Positions 5,833 to 12,341 of a DNA stretch of 13,181 nucleotides are shown here, in pieces. The DNA comes from an uncultured Verrucomicrobium sp. (GTDB lineage: Bacteria > Verrucomicrobiota > Verrucomicrobiia > Methylacidiphilales > GAS474), in the NCBI GenBank assembly GCA_903889845.1, contig CAISZB010000269.1, forward strand, positions 1 through 13,181. Direction: 5' to 3'. Position numbers and translations under genes: made by a program. The notes under the pieces are model-generated. The model was not told where the DNA came from. It searched no databases and saw only the letters and a program-made list of their open reading frames with translations. Every line of letters starts with the position of its first letter. Position 1 is the first letter of the stretch.

Positions 5833-8097
5833 TTAGAACAGGCGGGTGATCCAGCCGAGGGGGTGGTAAATCATCAGGAAGAGGAGGACCCAGACGACAT
5901 CGACGAAGTGCCAGTACCAGCCCAGCGCCTCGAAGGACTCCATCCGGTTCACGGTCTTGAGGTTCTCCCCGCACTTGCCCAGGCCCCAGAAGATGGCCAA
6001 GGCCACGATGCCGACGAAGACGTGGATGCCGTGGAAGCCGGTCAGGGTGAAGAAGGTGCTGCCGAAGACGTTCCGGCCCAGGTTGATGCCCTCGTTGAAG
6101 AGCTCGGCATACTCGTAGCCCTGGCCGCCGACGAAGGTGAGACCCAGGACGATCGTCGCCGCGAGCCAGCCCTGGAATTTTCGGTCGTTCCCGGCCCGGA
6201 GGAAGTGCTCCGCCTTGTGCATCGTCCAGCTGCTCGCGAAGAGGCAGATGGAGAAGAACCAGGTCCGGGGGATGTTGAGCGCGTTGGTCGCGTTCGGGCC
6301 GTCCGGGGGGTTGTGGTTGAAGAGGATGTAGGCGCTGATCAGCATCGTGAAGAACATCGCCTCGGAGCTGATGAAGAAAATCATCAGGACCTTGTTGAGG
6401 TGCAACTTGATCGGCGGCTCGTCGGGCGAGGGCTCCCGCTTCGCGTCCATGTCGTCCGGATGGGCGAGGTCCCAGAGGGGACGCGGCCCGTGGATGGGGG
6501 GGACGAGGTCGAAGTTGTGGTGCGGGGGCGGCGAGGTGGTGGCCCATTCCAGCGTCCAGCCGTTCCAGGGGTTGTCCCCGGCGATCTTCCCGCGGAAGTT
6601 GCTGATGATGATGTTGTAGACGAAGGGGAGCGTGCCGATCGCCATGGCGAAGGCGCCGATGGTCGAGATCAGGTTCAATTCACCCCAGCCCGGGAGGTCG
6701 GGGTAGGTGTAGATGCGGCGCGGCATCCCCATGAGACCGAGGAAGTGCTGGACGAAGAACGTCATGTTGAAGCCGACCAGAGTGCTCCAGAAATGGATCC
6801 GGCCCAGCTTCTCGTCGAGCATCCGGCCCGTGATCTTCGGGAACCAGTAGTAGGCGCCCGCGAAGAGGCCGAAGACGGTGCCGCCGATGAGGACGTAGTG
6901 GAAGTGGGCGATGATGAAGTAGCTGTCGCTCACCGCCCAGTCGAACGGGGTGACGGCCAGCATGACGCCGCTGACGCCGCCGCAGGCGAAGACGATCAGG
7001 AAGCCGAGGCAGAAGAGCATCGCGGTGCTGAACTTGATCCGGCCCCGCCACATCGTGGAGGTCCAGTTGAACATCTTCACCCCGGTCGGGATGGCGATGA
7101 GCATGGTGCCGACGGAGAAGAAGGCATCGGCCCAGATGCCGAGACCGGCGACGAACATGTGGTGCGCCCAGACGCCGAAGCCGAGGAGGGCGATGGCGAC
7201 GGAGGAGACCATGATGAAGCCGTGGCCGGTGATCGGGCGGCGGGAGAAGACGGGGATGACCTCGGAAACCATGCCGAAGGCGGGCAGGATGAGGATGTAG
7301 ACTTCCGGGTGGCCGAAGACCCAGAAGACGTGCTGCCAGAAGATCGGATCGCCGCCGCCGGAGGCCTTGAAGAAGTCGGCGCCCAGCATCCGGTCCGCCG
7401 TCAGCATGACGAGGCCCGCGTTGAGGGCGGGAAGGGCCAGGATGGTGAGGATCGAGGTGATGAACGACATCCAGGCGAAGAGCGGGATGCGCTGGATACT
7501 CATCCCCGGCGCGCGGAGCTTCAGGACGGTGCAGATGATGTTGAAGGAGGAACCGACGGAACCGATGCCCAGCGCCAGGAGGCCGAGGGTGTAGTAGTCC
7601 GGCCCGAGGGTGGAGGTGAAGGCCTTCTCGCTCAGCGGGGCATAGCTGAACCAGCCGACTTCCGGGGCGGCCCCGGTGAGGAAGCTGAAGTTGAGCATGA
7701 TGCCGCCCAGCGGGAACATCCAGAAGGCGAGCGCGTTGAGGCGGGGGAAGGCGACGTCCCGGGCGCCGACCATGAGGGGGACGAAGTAGTTCTGGAAGCC
7801 GCTGAGCACCGGCATGCCGACCAGGAAGACCATGCTCGTCCCGTGCATGGTGAAGAGCTGGTTGAAGGTAAGCGGGGAGACGAAGTGGTTGTTCGGCAGG
7901 GCGAGCTGGACGCGCATCAGGAGCGCCTCGACCCCGGCGACGACCAGGAAGACCAGGGCGCCGACCATGTACATGACGCCGATCTGCTTGTGATCGACGC
8001 TGGCCATCCAGTCGAAGCGGAGGCTGCGGTAGCCTCCGTGCCCATGATCGTCGTGGGCGGGAGAGTCGGAAGGGGAAAGGGTGGTGGCGCTGCTCAT
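5833..8097 (-). CDS. coxAC: Cytochrome c oxidase subunits I and III, fused
   Basis: This 754-residue protein is the catalytic core of an A-type heme-copper oxidase, which reduces oxygen to water and pumps protons. Subunit I covers residues about 25-520. Heme a ligands are His85 and His400, the heme a3 ligand is His398, and CuB ligands are His263, His312 and His313. Tyr267 is the cross-linked Tyr, Glu265 in GHPEVY ends the D channel, and Lys341 belongs to the K channel, so it is of A1 type. A Pro/Asp-rich linker (about 524-566) joins it to a five-helix subunit III (567-754) with SSEAMFF, GGQGYEY and WYWHFVDVVW. I/III fusions are known in caa3 enzymes. The ATG overlaps the coxB stop as ATGA, giving translational coupling. 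All key residues are present. Confidence 0.97.
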   Translation of the reverse strand: MSSATTLSPSDSPAHDDHGHGGYRSLRFDWMASVDHKQIGVMYMVGALVFLVVAGVEALLMRVQLALPNNHFVSPLTFNQLFTMHGTSMVFLVGMPVLSGFQNYFVPLMVGARDVAFPRLNALAFWMFPLGGIMLNFSFLTGAAPEVGWFSYAPLSEKAFTSTLGPDYYTLGLLALGIGSVGSSFNIICTVLKLRAPGMSIQRIPLFAWMSFITSILTILALPALNAGLVMLTADRMLGADFFKASGGGDPIFWQHVFWVFGHPEVYILILPAFGMVSEVIPVFSRRPITGHGFIMVSSVAIALLGFGVWAHHMFVAGLGIWADAFFSVGTMLIAIPTGVKMFNWTSTMWRGRIKFSTAMLFCLGFLIVFACGGVSGVMLAVTPFDWAVSDSYFIIAHFHYVLIGGTVFGLFAGAYYWFPKITGRMLDEKLGRIHFWSTLVGFNMTFFVQHFLGLMGMPRRIYTYPDLPGWGELNLISTIGAFAMAIGTLPFVYNIIISNFRGKIAGDNPWNGWTLEWATTSPPPHHNFDLVPPIHGPRPLWDLAHPDDMDAKREPSPDEPPIKLHLNKVLMIFFISSEAMFFTMLISAYILFNHNPPDGPNATNALNIPRTWFFSICLFASSWTMHKAEHFLRAGNDRKFQGWLAATIVLGLTFVGGQGYEYAELFNEGINLGRNVFGSTFFTLTGFHGIHVFVGIVALAIFWGLGKCGENLKTVNRMESFEALGWYWHFVDVVWVLLFLMIYHPLGWITRLF

Positions 8098-9152
8098 TTG
8101 AGGGTTTCCAGGAAGTTGGTCAGGTCGTGGGCCTGCTCATCGGTGAATTGGAAGTTGGGCATGTTGCAGCCCGGCTTGACCGCCTGGGGGTTCTTCATCC
8201 AGGCGTAGAGGGTTTCCGGCGTGTTGTGGTCGACGACCCCGGCCCCCAGGGTCTCGCGGGAAGCGATGTGGCTCAAGTCCGGGGCGTAGCGGGCGGAGCT
8301 GACCCCGTCGATCCGGTGGCAGGTGCCGCAGGTCTGCTCCTTGTAGAGCTTGTAGCCGCGGGCGATGCTCAGGTCGCCCTCGCCGGCGGGGGAGGCCGCC
8401 ACGGCCAAGGCCACGGACGGGGACGACTTTGCCGCGACGGCGGAGGGAACGACGACCCGGGAGGTGGCGCCCTCTACCGGAAGGCTAGGCGCGGCCTTCT
8501 GCTTCGCCAGCCAGGCGGCGTAGGCCTCCGGGGTATCGACGACGAGGAGGAGGCGCATCCAGGCGTGCTGGTTGCCGCAGAACTGGGCGCAGGCGCCAAG
8601 GTAGCGGCCGGGGACGTCGTGCTGGAAGACGATCGTGTTGTGGTGGCCCGGGATCATCTGCTGCTTCCGGCCGACATCGGGGAGCCAGAAGGTGTGGATG
8701 ACGTCGTAGGAATCGAGCTGGACGGTGACGGGCTTCCCGGCGGGGACGTGGATCTCATTCGCCGTGATGATCCCCTCCTGGGGATAACGGACGTCCCACC
8801 ACCACTGGGCACCGCTGATGATGATGTCGGGCTTCGCGCCGGGGGCGGGCTCCCCGTTGTTCGGGCCGAAGAGGCTCTTCACCGTCAGCCAGCCGAGGCC
8901 GATGCAGATGAGGAGCGGCCCGACGGTCCAGATGAACTCCAACCGGTGGTCGAGGGGGCTCTGGTCGGGTTCCCCGGCCTCGCCCCGGTCGCGGAAGCGG
9001 ATGATCGAGTAGATCACCCAGATCGTCACGAAGAGGAAGATCAGGGTACAGACGATCGTGATGATGATGTTGATCCGCGTGATCTCCGCCGCCTGGGGGG
9101 ACTGGCTCGAAAAGGTGGGGAGCCACTTGGACAAAAAGGAATTCGAGAGCAT
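8094..9152 (-). CDS. coxB: caa3 oxidase subunit II with fused cytochrome c
   Basis: This 352-residue subunit is the electron entry of the oxidase. Two helices (about residues 26-52 and 71-92) hold it in the membrane, with no lipoprotein Cys. The periplasmic CuA domain has all copper ligands: His153, Cys188, Cys192, His196 and Met199. The loop reads CAQFCG, with Gln190 where Glu is usual; that residue binds through its backbone carbonyl, so the change should be tolerated. An Ala/Ser/Pro linker (about 215-260) leads to a C-terminal cytochrome c with heme site CGTCH (275-279) and axial Met331 in CNMPNF, the hallmark of a caa3-type enzyme. It is first in the operon. ATG 9152 is the only good start, no Shine-Dalgarno is visible, and the upstream region is the divergent spacer. 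Confidence 0.95.
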   Translation of the reverse strand: MLSNSFLSKWLPTFSSQSPQAAEITRINIIITIVCTLIFLFVTIWVIYSIIRFRDRGEAGEPDQSPLDHRLEFIWTVGPLLICIGLGWLTVKSLFGPNNGEPAPGAKPDIIISGAQWWWDVRYPQEGIITANEIHVPAGKPVTVQLDSYDVIHTFWLPDVGRKQQMIPGHHNTIVFQHDVPGRYLGACAQFCGNQHAWMRLLLVVDTPEAYAAWLAKQKAAPSLPVEGATSRVVVPSAVAAKSSPSVALAVAASPAGEGDLSIARGYKLYKEQTCGTCHRIDGVSSARYAPDLSHIASRETLGAGVVDHNTPETLYAWMKNPQAVKPGCNMPNFQFTDEQAHDLTNFLETLK

Positions 9153-9398
9153 GATCTGGGGGGTGACGATGGCAGTAAAAACTCGCTAAAAACAAGGACG
9201 AACTCAAACCGCGAAAGCCGAGGCAATTCTCCGCAGTCCTGCCGCAAGTTGCCGCAGCTTTTTTTTTATTTCAAACAGAAAGATTCCAAGGCGCCTCTTT
9301 TTTAAATGAGGAGGCACAAAAAAGGTTCTTCCGCCCCCATTTTCCTTGTTTTTTCAGGTGCCCGCCGCCCTCGTTCCGGTCTATCCTCACTCGTTTCG
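9153..9398. promoter_or_regulatory. Divergent intergenic region, likely operon promoter
   Basis: This spacer separates coxB (minus) from the metallophosphoesterase gene (plus) and should hold promoters for both. It is AT-richer than the genes around it, with T-runs near 9259-9270 and 9298-9303 and a self-complementary AGGCGCCT (9289-9296). CCGCA occurs at 9231, 9242 and 9252, spaced 11 and 10 nt. I could not find a convincing -35/-10 pair on either strand. Confidence 0.4.
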
Positions 9399-10568
9399 AT
9401 GAAACTGAATCTCGCCTCGGTCGTCTTCTTTTCGGCCCTGCTCCTCAACGGCCTTGCCTGGCTCCTCCTGCGCGGGTACGTCCGGAAGCTCCCCCCGGTC
9501 TGGTGTCGGCGGTTGCGGATCGTCCTGGCCTGCTTCATCGGCTTCCAGGTCGTGGGGTTCTGCTGGCTCACGCTGCCCCGGGTCTTCTTCCACAGCCCCA
9601 CCACCGTCCCGGGCCGCTTCATTCCGTGCCTGCTCTACCTCTGGAACCTGCTGATGCTCGCCCCGCTCACCCTGGTCCTGCTGCTGGGGGCGATCATGCG
9701 CTTCGCCCTCAAGAAGGTCCGGCAATGGCGTCACGCCTCTCCCGGCCCGGTCCCCGACATGGGACGCCGCCAGTTCCTGCGTCGCTCCGGGCTCGCCCTC
9801 CTGCCTGCAGCATCGACCCTCGGCCTGACTGTGGCGGCCTACCTCCAGCTCCCCTTCTTCCGCACCCTCCGCCTCGACGTCCCCGTCCCCGACCTGCCGC
9901 CCGAACTCGACGGGCTGAAGATCGCCCACGTCAGCGACTTCCACGCAGGCCGCTTCATCGACTCGGCCCACCTGCGGCGGATCGCCGAGGCGGTGAACAA
10001 CCTCGAAGCCGACCTGATCGTCTTCACCGGCGACCTGATCGACTACAGCGTCGCCGACATGCCGGAGGCCCTCGACGCCCTCCGGCTGCTCCACGCCCCC
10101 CACGGCCTCTGGATCTGCGAGGGAAACCACGACCTCTACGAGGACCCCGACTCCTTCCATCAACAAGCCCGGGAATCGGGCCTCAACTTCCTCTTCGACG
10201 AATCGCGGACCCTTTCCATCCGGGGCGTATCGGTCGAGGTCATCGGCCAGCGCTGGAACGCCTCCGACGATCCGGTCCTTATCCCGTGGCACGCCGAGGC
10301 GTTCCCGATCCTCCTGGCCCACCATCCCCACCAGTTCGACAACGCCCTGCGGAACGGCATTCCCCTCACCCTCTCCGGCCACACCCACGGGGGCCAGATC
10401 ATGCTGACGAAGAACATCGGCTGCGGCTCCTTCTTCTTCCGCTACTGGTCGGGGCTCTACCGGAAGGAAAACGGCACCCTCGTCGTCTCGAACGGCGCCG
10501 GGAACTGGTTCCCCCTCCGGATCAATGCCCCCGCCGAGATCGGATTGCTGACGTTGCGGAGGGCCTAA
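9399..10568 (+). CDS. Membrane-anchored metallophosphoesterase (YkuE/YaeI-like)
   Basis: The protein has 389 residues. Three hydrophobic helices (about 5-25, 40-60 and 76-100) precede a twin-arginine-like stretch, GRRQFLRR (122-129), and a fourth hydrophobic segment (131-150). A calcineurin-like phosphoesterase domain follows from about residue 170. Its metal and catalytic motifs are complete: Asp180-x-His182, GDLID (Asp212), GNHD (Asn243, His244), His309 and SGHTHGG (His328, His330). Family members cleave phosphoesters, and some act on lipid A precursors or membrane lipids; the substrate here is unknown. The domain is expected on the outer face of the inner membrane. I prefer ATG 9399 to ATG 9306, whose extension is low in hydrophobicity and unlike a known domain. 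Neither has a good Shine-Dalgarno. The stop overlaps the stop of the opposing gene (CTAA). Confidence 0.88.
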   Translation: MKLNLASVVFFSALLLNGLAWLLLRGYVRKLPPVWCRRLRIVLACFIGFQVVGFCWLTLPRVFFHSPTTVPGRFIPCLLYLWNLLMLAPLTLVLLLGAIMRFALKKVRQWRHASPGPVPDMGRRQFLRRSGLALLPAASTLGLTVAAYLQLPFFRTLRLDVPVPDLPPELDGLKIAHVSDFHAGRFIDSAHLRRIAEAVNNLEADLIVFTGDLIDYSVADMPEALDALRLLHAPHGLWICEGNHDLYEDPDSFHQQARESGLNFLFDESRTLSIRGVSVEVIGQRWNASDDPVLIPWHAEAFPILLAHHPHQFDNALRNGIPLTLSGHTHGGQIMLTKNIGCGSFFFRYWSGLYRKENGTLVVSNGAGNWFPLRINAPAEIGLLTLRRA

Positions 10569-10891
10569 CCGCCCTCGCTCTCCACGCTGAAAACGCGCCA
10601 GCGATCCTTCCGAGTGAAAGACGCGCGACCAAAGGTGCGCTGAAAGCGGAGTTGCAAGACCCATCCCTCGGTCGTCCTCACCCGATAGGCGTGATTTCGC
10701 ACGTAGCGCTCCCCGCTGCCGTGGGCGCAGTCGCCGAATTCCCGCCACGACTCCAGCACCTCGGCCACATCCCATTCGCGTTTCCGCCAACGGAAGCGAC
10801 GGGGGACGCCCGGCTCCCCCCGGGACATGCCCGTGGTATCGAAGCTCCCTTCCAGGGGAAGGAGCGGCTCGCTGACGAAGGTCGGAGGCAC
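10565..10891 (-). CDS. Small hypothetical protein resembling DUF6504
   Basis: This 108-residue soluble protein is rich in Arg and Trp. Its centre (about residues 32-85, FRWRKREWDVAEVLESWRE and a later YRVRTTEGWVLQLRF) resembles the small one-domain DUF6504 family, of unknown function, in which a W-rich beta-strand core is followed by a WRV ending; here the end is WRVFSVE. I recall that likeness and have not tested it. The start is GTG 10891 without a visible Shine-Dalgarno. ATG 10828 is an alternative that would still keep the core. It ends tail to tail with the phosphoesterase gene with overlapping stops, and the Ser-rich gene ends 15 nt upstream. Confidence 0.6.
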   Translation of the reverse strand: MPPTFVSEPLLPLEGSFDTTGMSRGEPGVPRRFRWRKREWDVAEVLESWREFGDCAHGSGERYVRNHAYRVRTTEGWVLQLRFQRTFGRASFTRKDRWRVFSVESEGG

Positions 10892-10906
10892 GGCGGCGCA
10901 ACCCGA

Positions 10907-11503
10907 TCAGACCGTGGAGGAATGGAGGGAGCCGATCGCCGTCGCCGCCGTCTGATCGTAGTAGAGGCTGGCGATGTTTGAGGCGGAAGAAGAGGAAGAA
11001 GCGGAAGAGGAAGTCGTGGAGGAGGCGAGCGAATGGATCAGGGTCGAGCCGACCGACGCCTGGGTCGCCTGCGCCGAGGCGATGCTGGAAGCGGTGTCGG
11101 ACGAGGAGGACGAGCCGAAGAGCGACTGCGTCGCCCCGCTCCGCGTCAGCGCGGTGAGGACGGAAAGCTGGGCGATGTTCGAAACACCGATGCCGCCCGA
11201 GGTTGCCTCGGTCCCGCCGCCCGCGCTCGTGACGAGGCTGGACAGAGCGCTCTGCTCCCCCGCGATCCCGGCCTGCGCGGCGGTGGACGTCGTGGAAGAG
11301 CCGGTGGTGCCGAGGGAAAGAATCGATCCGCCGGTCGAACTGGAACCCGAGGACGATCCGAAGGCCTGGGAAACAAGGCTGGACTTGCTGTCCAGCTGGG
11401 TCTGGGCCGCCGTGGCGACTTTCTGCTGCGTCGGCGACAGCGCGGCATAGGCACCCGAGGAAAGGTACCCGGCCGGAATCACGGAGATGACGGAAGACGA
11501 CAC
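10907..11503 (-). CDS. Ser/Ala/Thr/Gly-rich low-complexity protein, unknown
   Basis: I do not recognise this 198-residue protein. Only its N-terminus (about residues 1-45, with IPAGYLSSGAYAALSPTQQ) and a middle segment (about 107-130, IAQLSVLTALTRSGATQ) look like ordinary folded sequence. The rest is Ser, Ala, Thr and Gly, including long Ser tracts at about 132-135 and 163-175. There is no signal peptide, membrane helix or Cys. Such composition occurs in surface, phasin-like or disordered proteins; none can be claimed here. It starts at GTG 11503, with no Shine-Dalgarno, 34 nt after the FAH-family gene on the same strand, so it may be co-transcribed. The opposite strand also has long acidic frames, which I take to be shadows of the Ser codons. 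Confidence 0.6.
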   Translation of the reverse strand: MSSSVISVIPAGYLSSGAYAALSPTQQKVATAAQTQLDSKSSLVSQAFGSSSGSSSTGGSILSLGTTGSSTTSTAAQAGIAGEQSALSSLVTSAGGGTEATSGGIGVSNIAQLSVLTALTRSGATQSLFGSSSSSDTASSIASAQATQASVGSTLIHSLASSTTSSSASSSSSASNIASLYYDQTAATAIGSLHSSTV

Positions 11504-11537
11504 GACACGAACAGCTTACACCGGCCCCTCGGGGAAA

Positions 11538-12341
11538 TCAAATCCCCTCTTCGATCACCGGATTCGTCAGCTTGCCGATCTTCTCGATCTCGATCGTCAC
11601 GGTTTCGCCGGGGCGGAGCCACCGGGCCGGGGTCCGCGCCATGCCAACGCCCTGGGGGGTGCCGGTCAGGATGACGGTGCCGGGCTTCAGGGTGGTGCTG
11701 CCGCTCAGGAACTCGATGATCGTGGGGACGTCGAAGATCATGTCCTCCGTAGTCCAGTCCTGGAGGGTCTCCCCGGAAACGGTCGTGCTCAGGCGGAGGG
11801 CGTTCGGATTCGGGATCTCGTCGGGGGTGACGAGGACGGGACCGAGGGGGCAGAAGGTGTCGAAGCTCTTCCCCCGGCACCACTGGCTGCCGCCCTTCTC
11901 CTTCTGCCAGTCGCGGGAGCTGACGTCGTTCGCGCAGGTGTAGCCCAGGACGTAATCGAGGGCCTTCTCGCGCGGGACGTTCTTGCAGGGCTTCCCGATG
12001 ACGACGGCCAGCTCGCACTCGTAATCGACCTCGTCGCTGCGCAGGTGGCGCGGCAGGACGATGGGGCCGCCGGGATGCTGGAGGGCGGAGGGGTTCTTGA
12101 TGAAGAGGACGGGATACTTCGGGATCTTCGCCCCGGTCTCCTCGGCGTGGCGGCGGTAGTTGAGGCCGATGCAGAGGAGCGCGGAGGGCTCGACGGGGGC
12201 CAGGAGCGCGGCCACCTCGGCCCGGGTCGAGGTCACGGCGAAGGAGCCGTACAGGTCGCCTTCGATGCGGAAGGGGCCGCCTTCCTTCTGCTCGGCGTAG
12301 CCGATGTTTCCCTTGGAATCGCGGTAACGGATGATTTTCAT
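11538..12341 (-). CDS. Fumarylacetoacetate hydrolase (FAH) family protein
   Basis: This 267-residue enzyme is of the FAH superfamily, which hydrolyses or isomerises C-C bonds in 2-oxo acid intermediates, often of aromatic breakdown. Visible features are GLNYRRHAEETG (His65), the metal site DYECE (Glu108, Glu110), Asp139 in ANDVSSRDWQ, Lys158 in GKSFDTFCPLGP and the TGTPQGVG loop (226-233). Length and motifs fit the single-domain FAHD1/YcgM/HpcE-like branch; substrate cannot be decided, and candidates include acylpyruvate and 2-hydroxyhepta-2,4-diene-1,7-dioate. ATG 12341 overlaps the stop of the deacetylase gene as ATGA, so the two are probably translated together, although no shared pathway is obvious. 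The frame continues upstream into the deacetylase gene, but the first part of that extension has no family sequence. Confidence 0.93.
   Translation of the reverse strand: MKIIRYRDSKGNIGYAEQKEGGPFRIEGDLYGSFAVTSTRAEVAALLAPVEPSALLCIGLNYRRHAEETGAKIPKYPVLFIKNPSALQHPGGPIVLPRHLRSDEVDYECELAVVIGKPCKNVPREKALDYVLGYTCANDVSSRDWQKEKGGSQWCRGKSFDTFCPLGPVLVTPDEIPNPNALRLSTTVSGETLQDWTTEDMIFDVPTIIEFLSGSTTLKPGTVILTGTPQGVGMARTPARWLRPGETVTIEIEKIGKLTNPVIEEGI

Noticed and set aside
4642..8208. Plus-strand open frame of 1188 codons across the respiratory operon
   Set aside because: It is a shadow of coxAC, ctaG and neighbours on the minus strand. It is rich in Glu, Asp, Gly and Arg with no fold or motif, as expected for the complement of GC-rich membrane protein genes.
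9259..9305. Possible intrinsic terminator or promoter in the T-rich stretch
   Set aside because: AGGCGCCT before the T-run has no room for a loop, and no -35/-10 pair with proper spacing was found on either strand.
9387..10901. Minus-strand open frame of 504 codons opposite the phosphoesterase
   Set aside because: It has no recognisable domain and covers a gene with complete metallophosphoesterase motifs.
10974..11450. Acidic plus-strand protein (Glu-rich) opposite the Ser-rich gene
   Set aside because: Poly-Glu here is the complement of TCC/TCT-type Ser codons. Neighbours and spacing favour the minus strand, though the choice is not certain.
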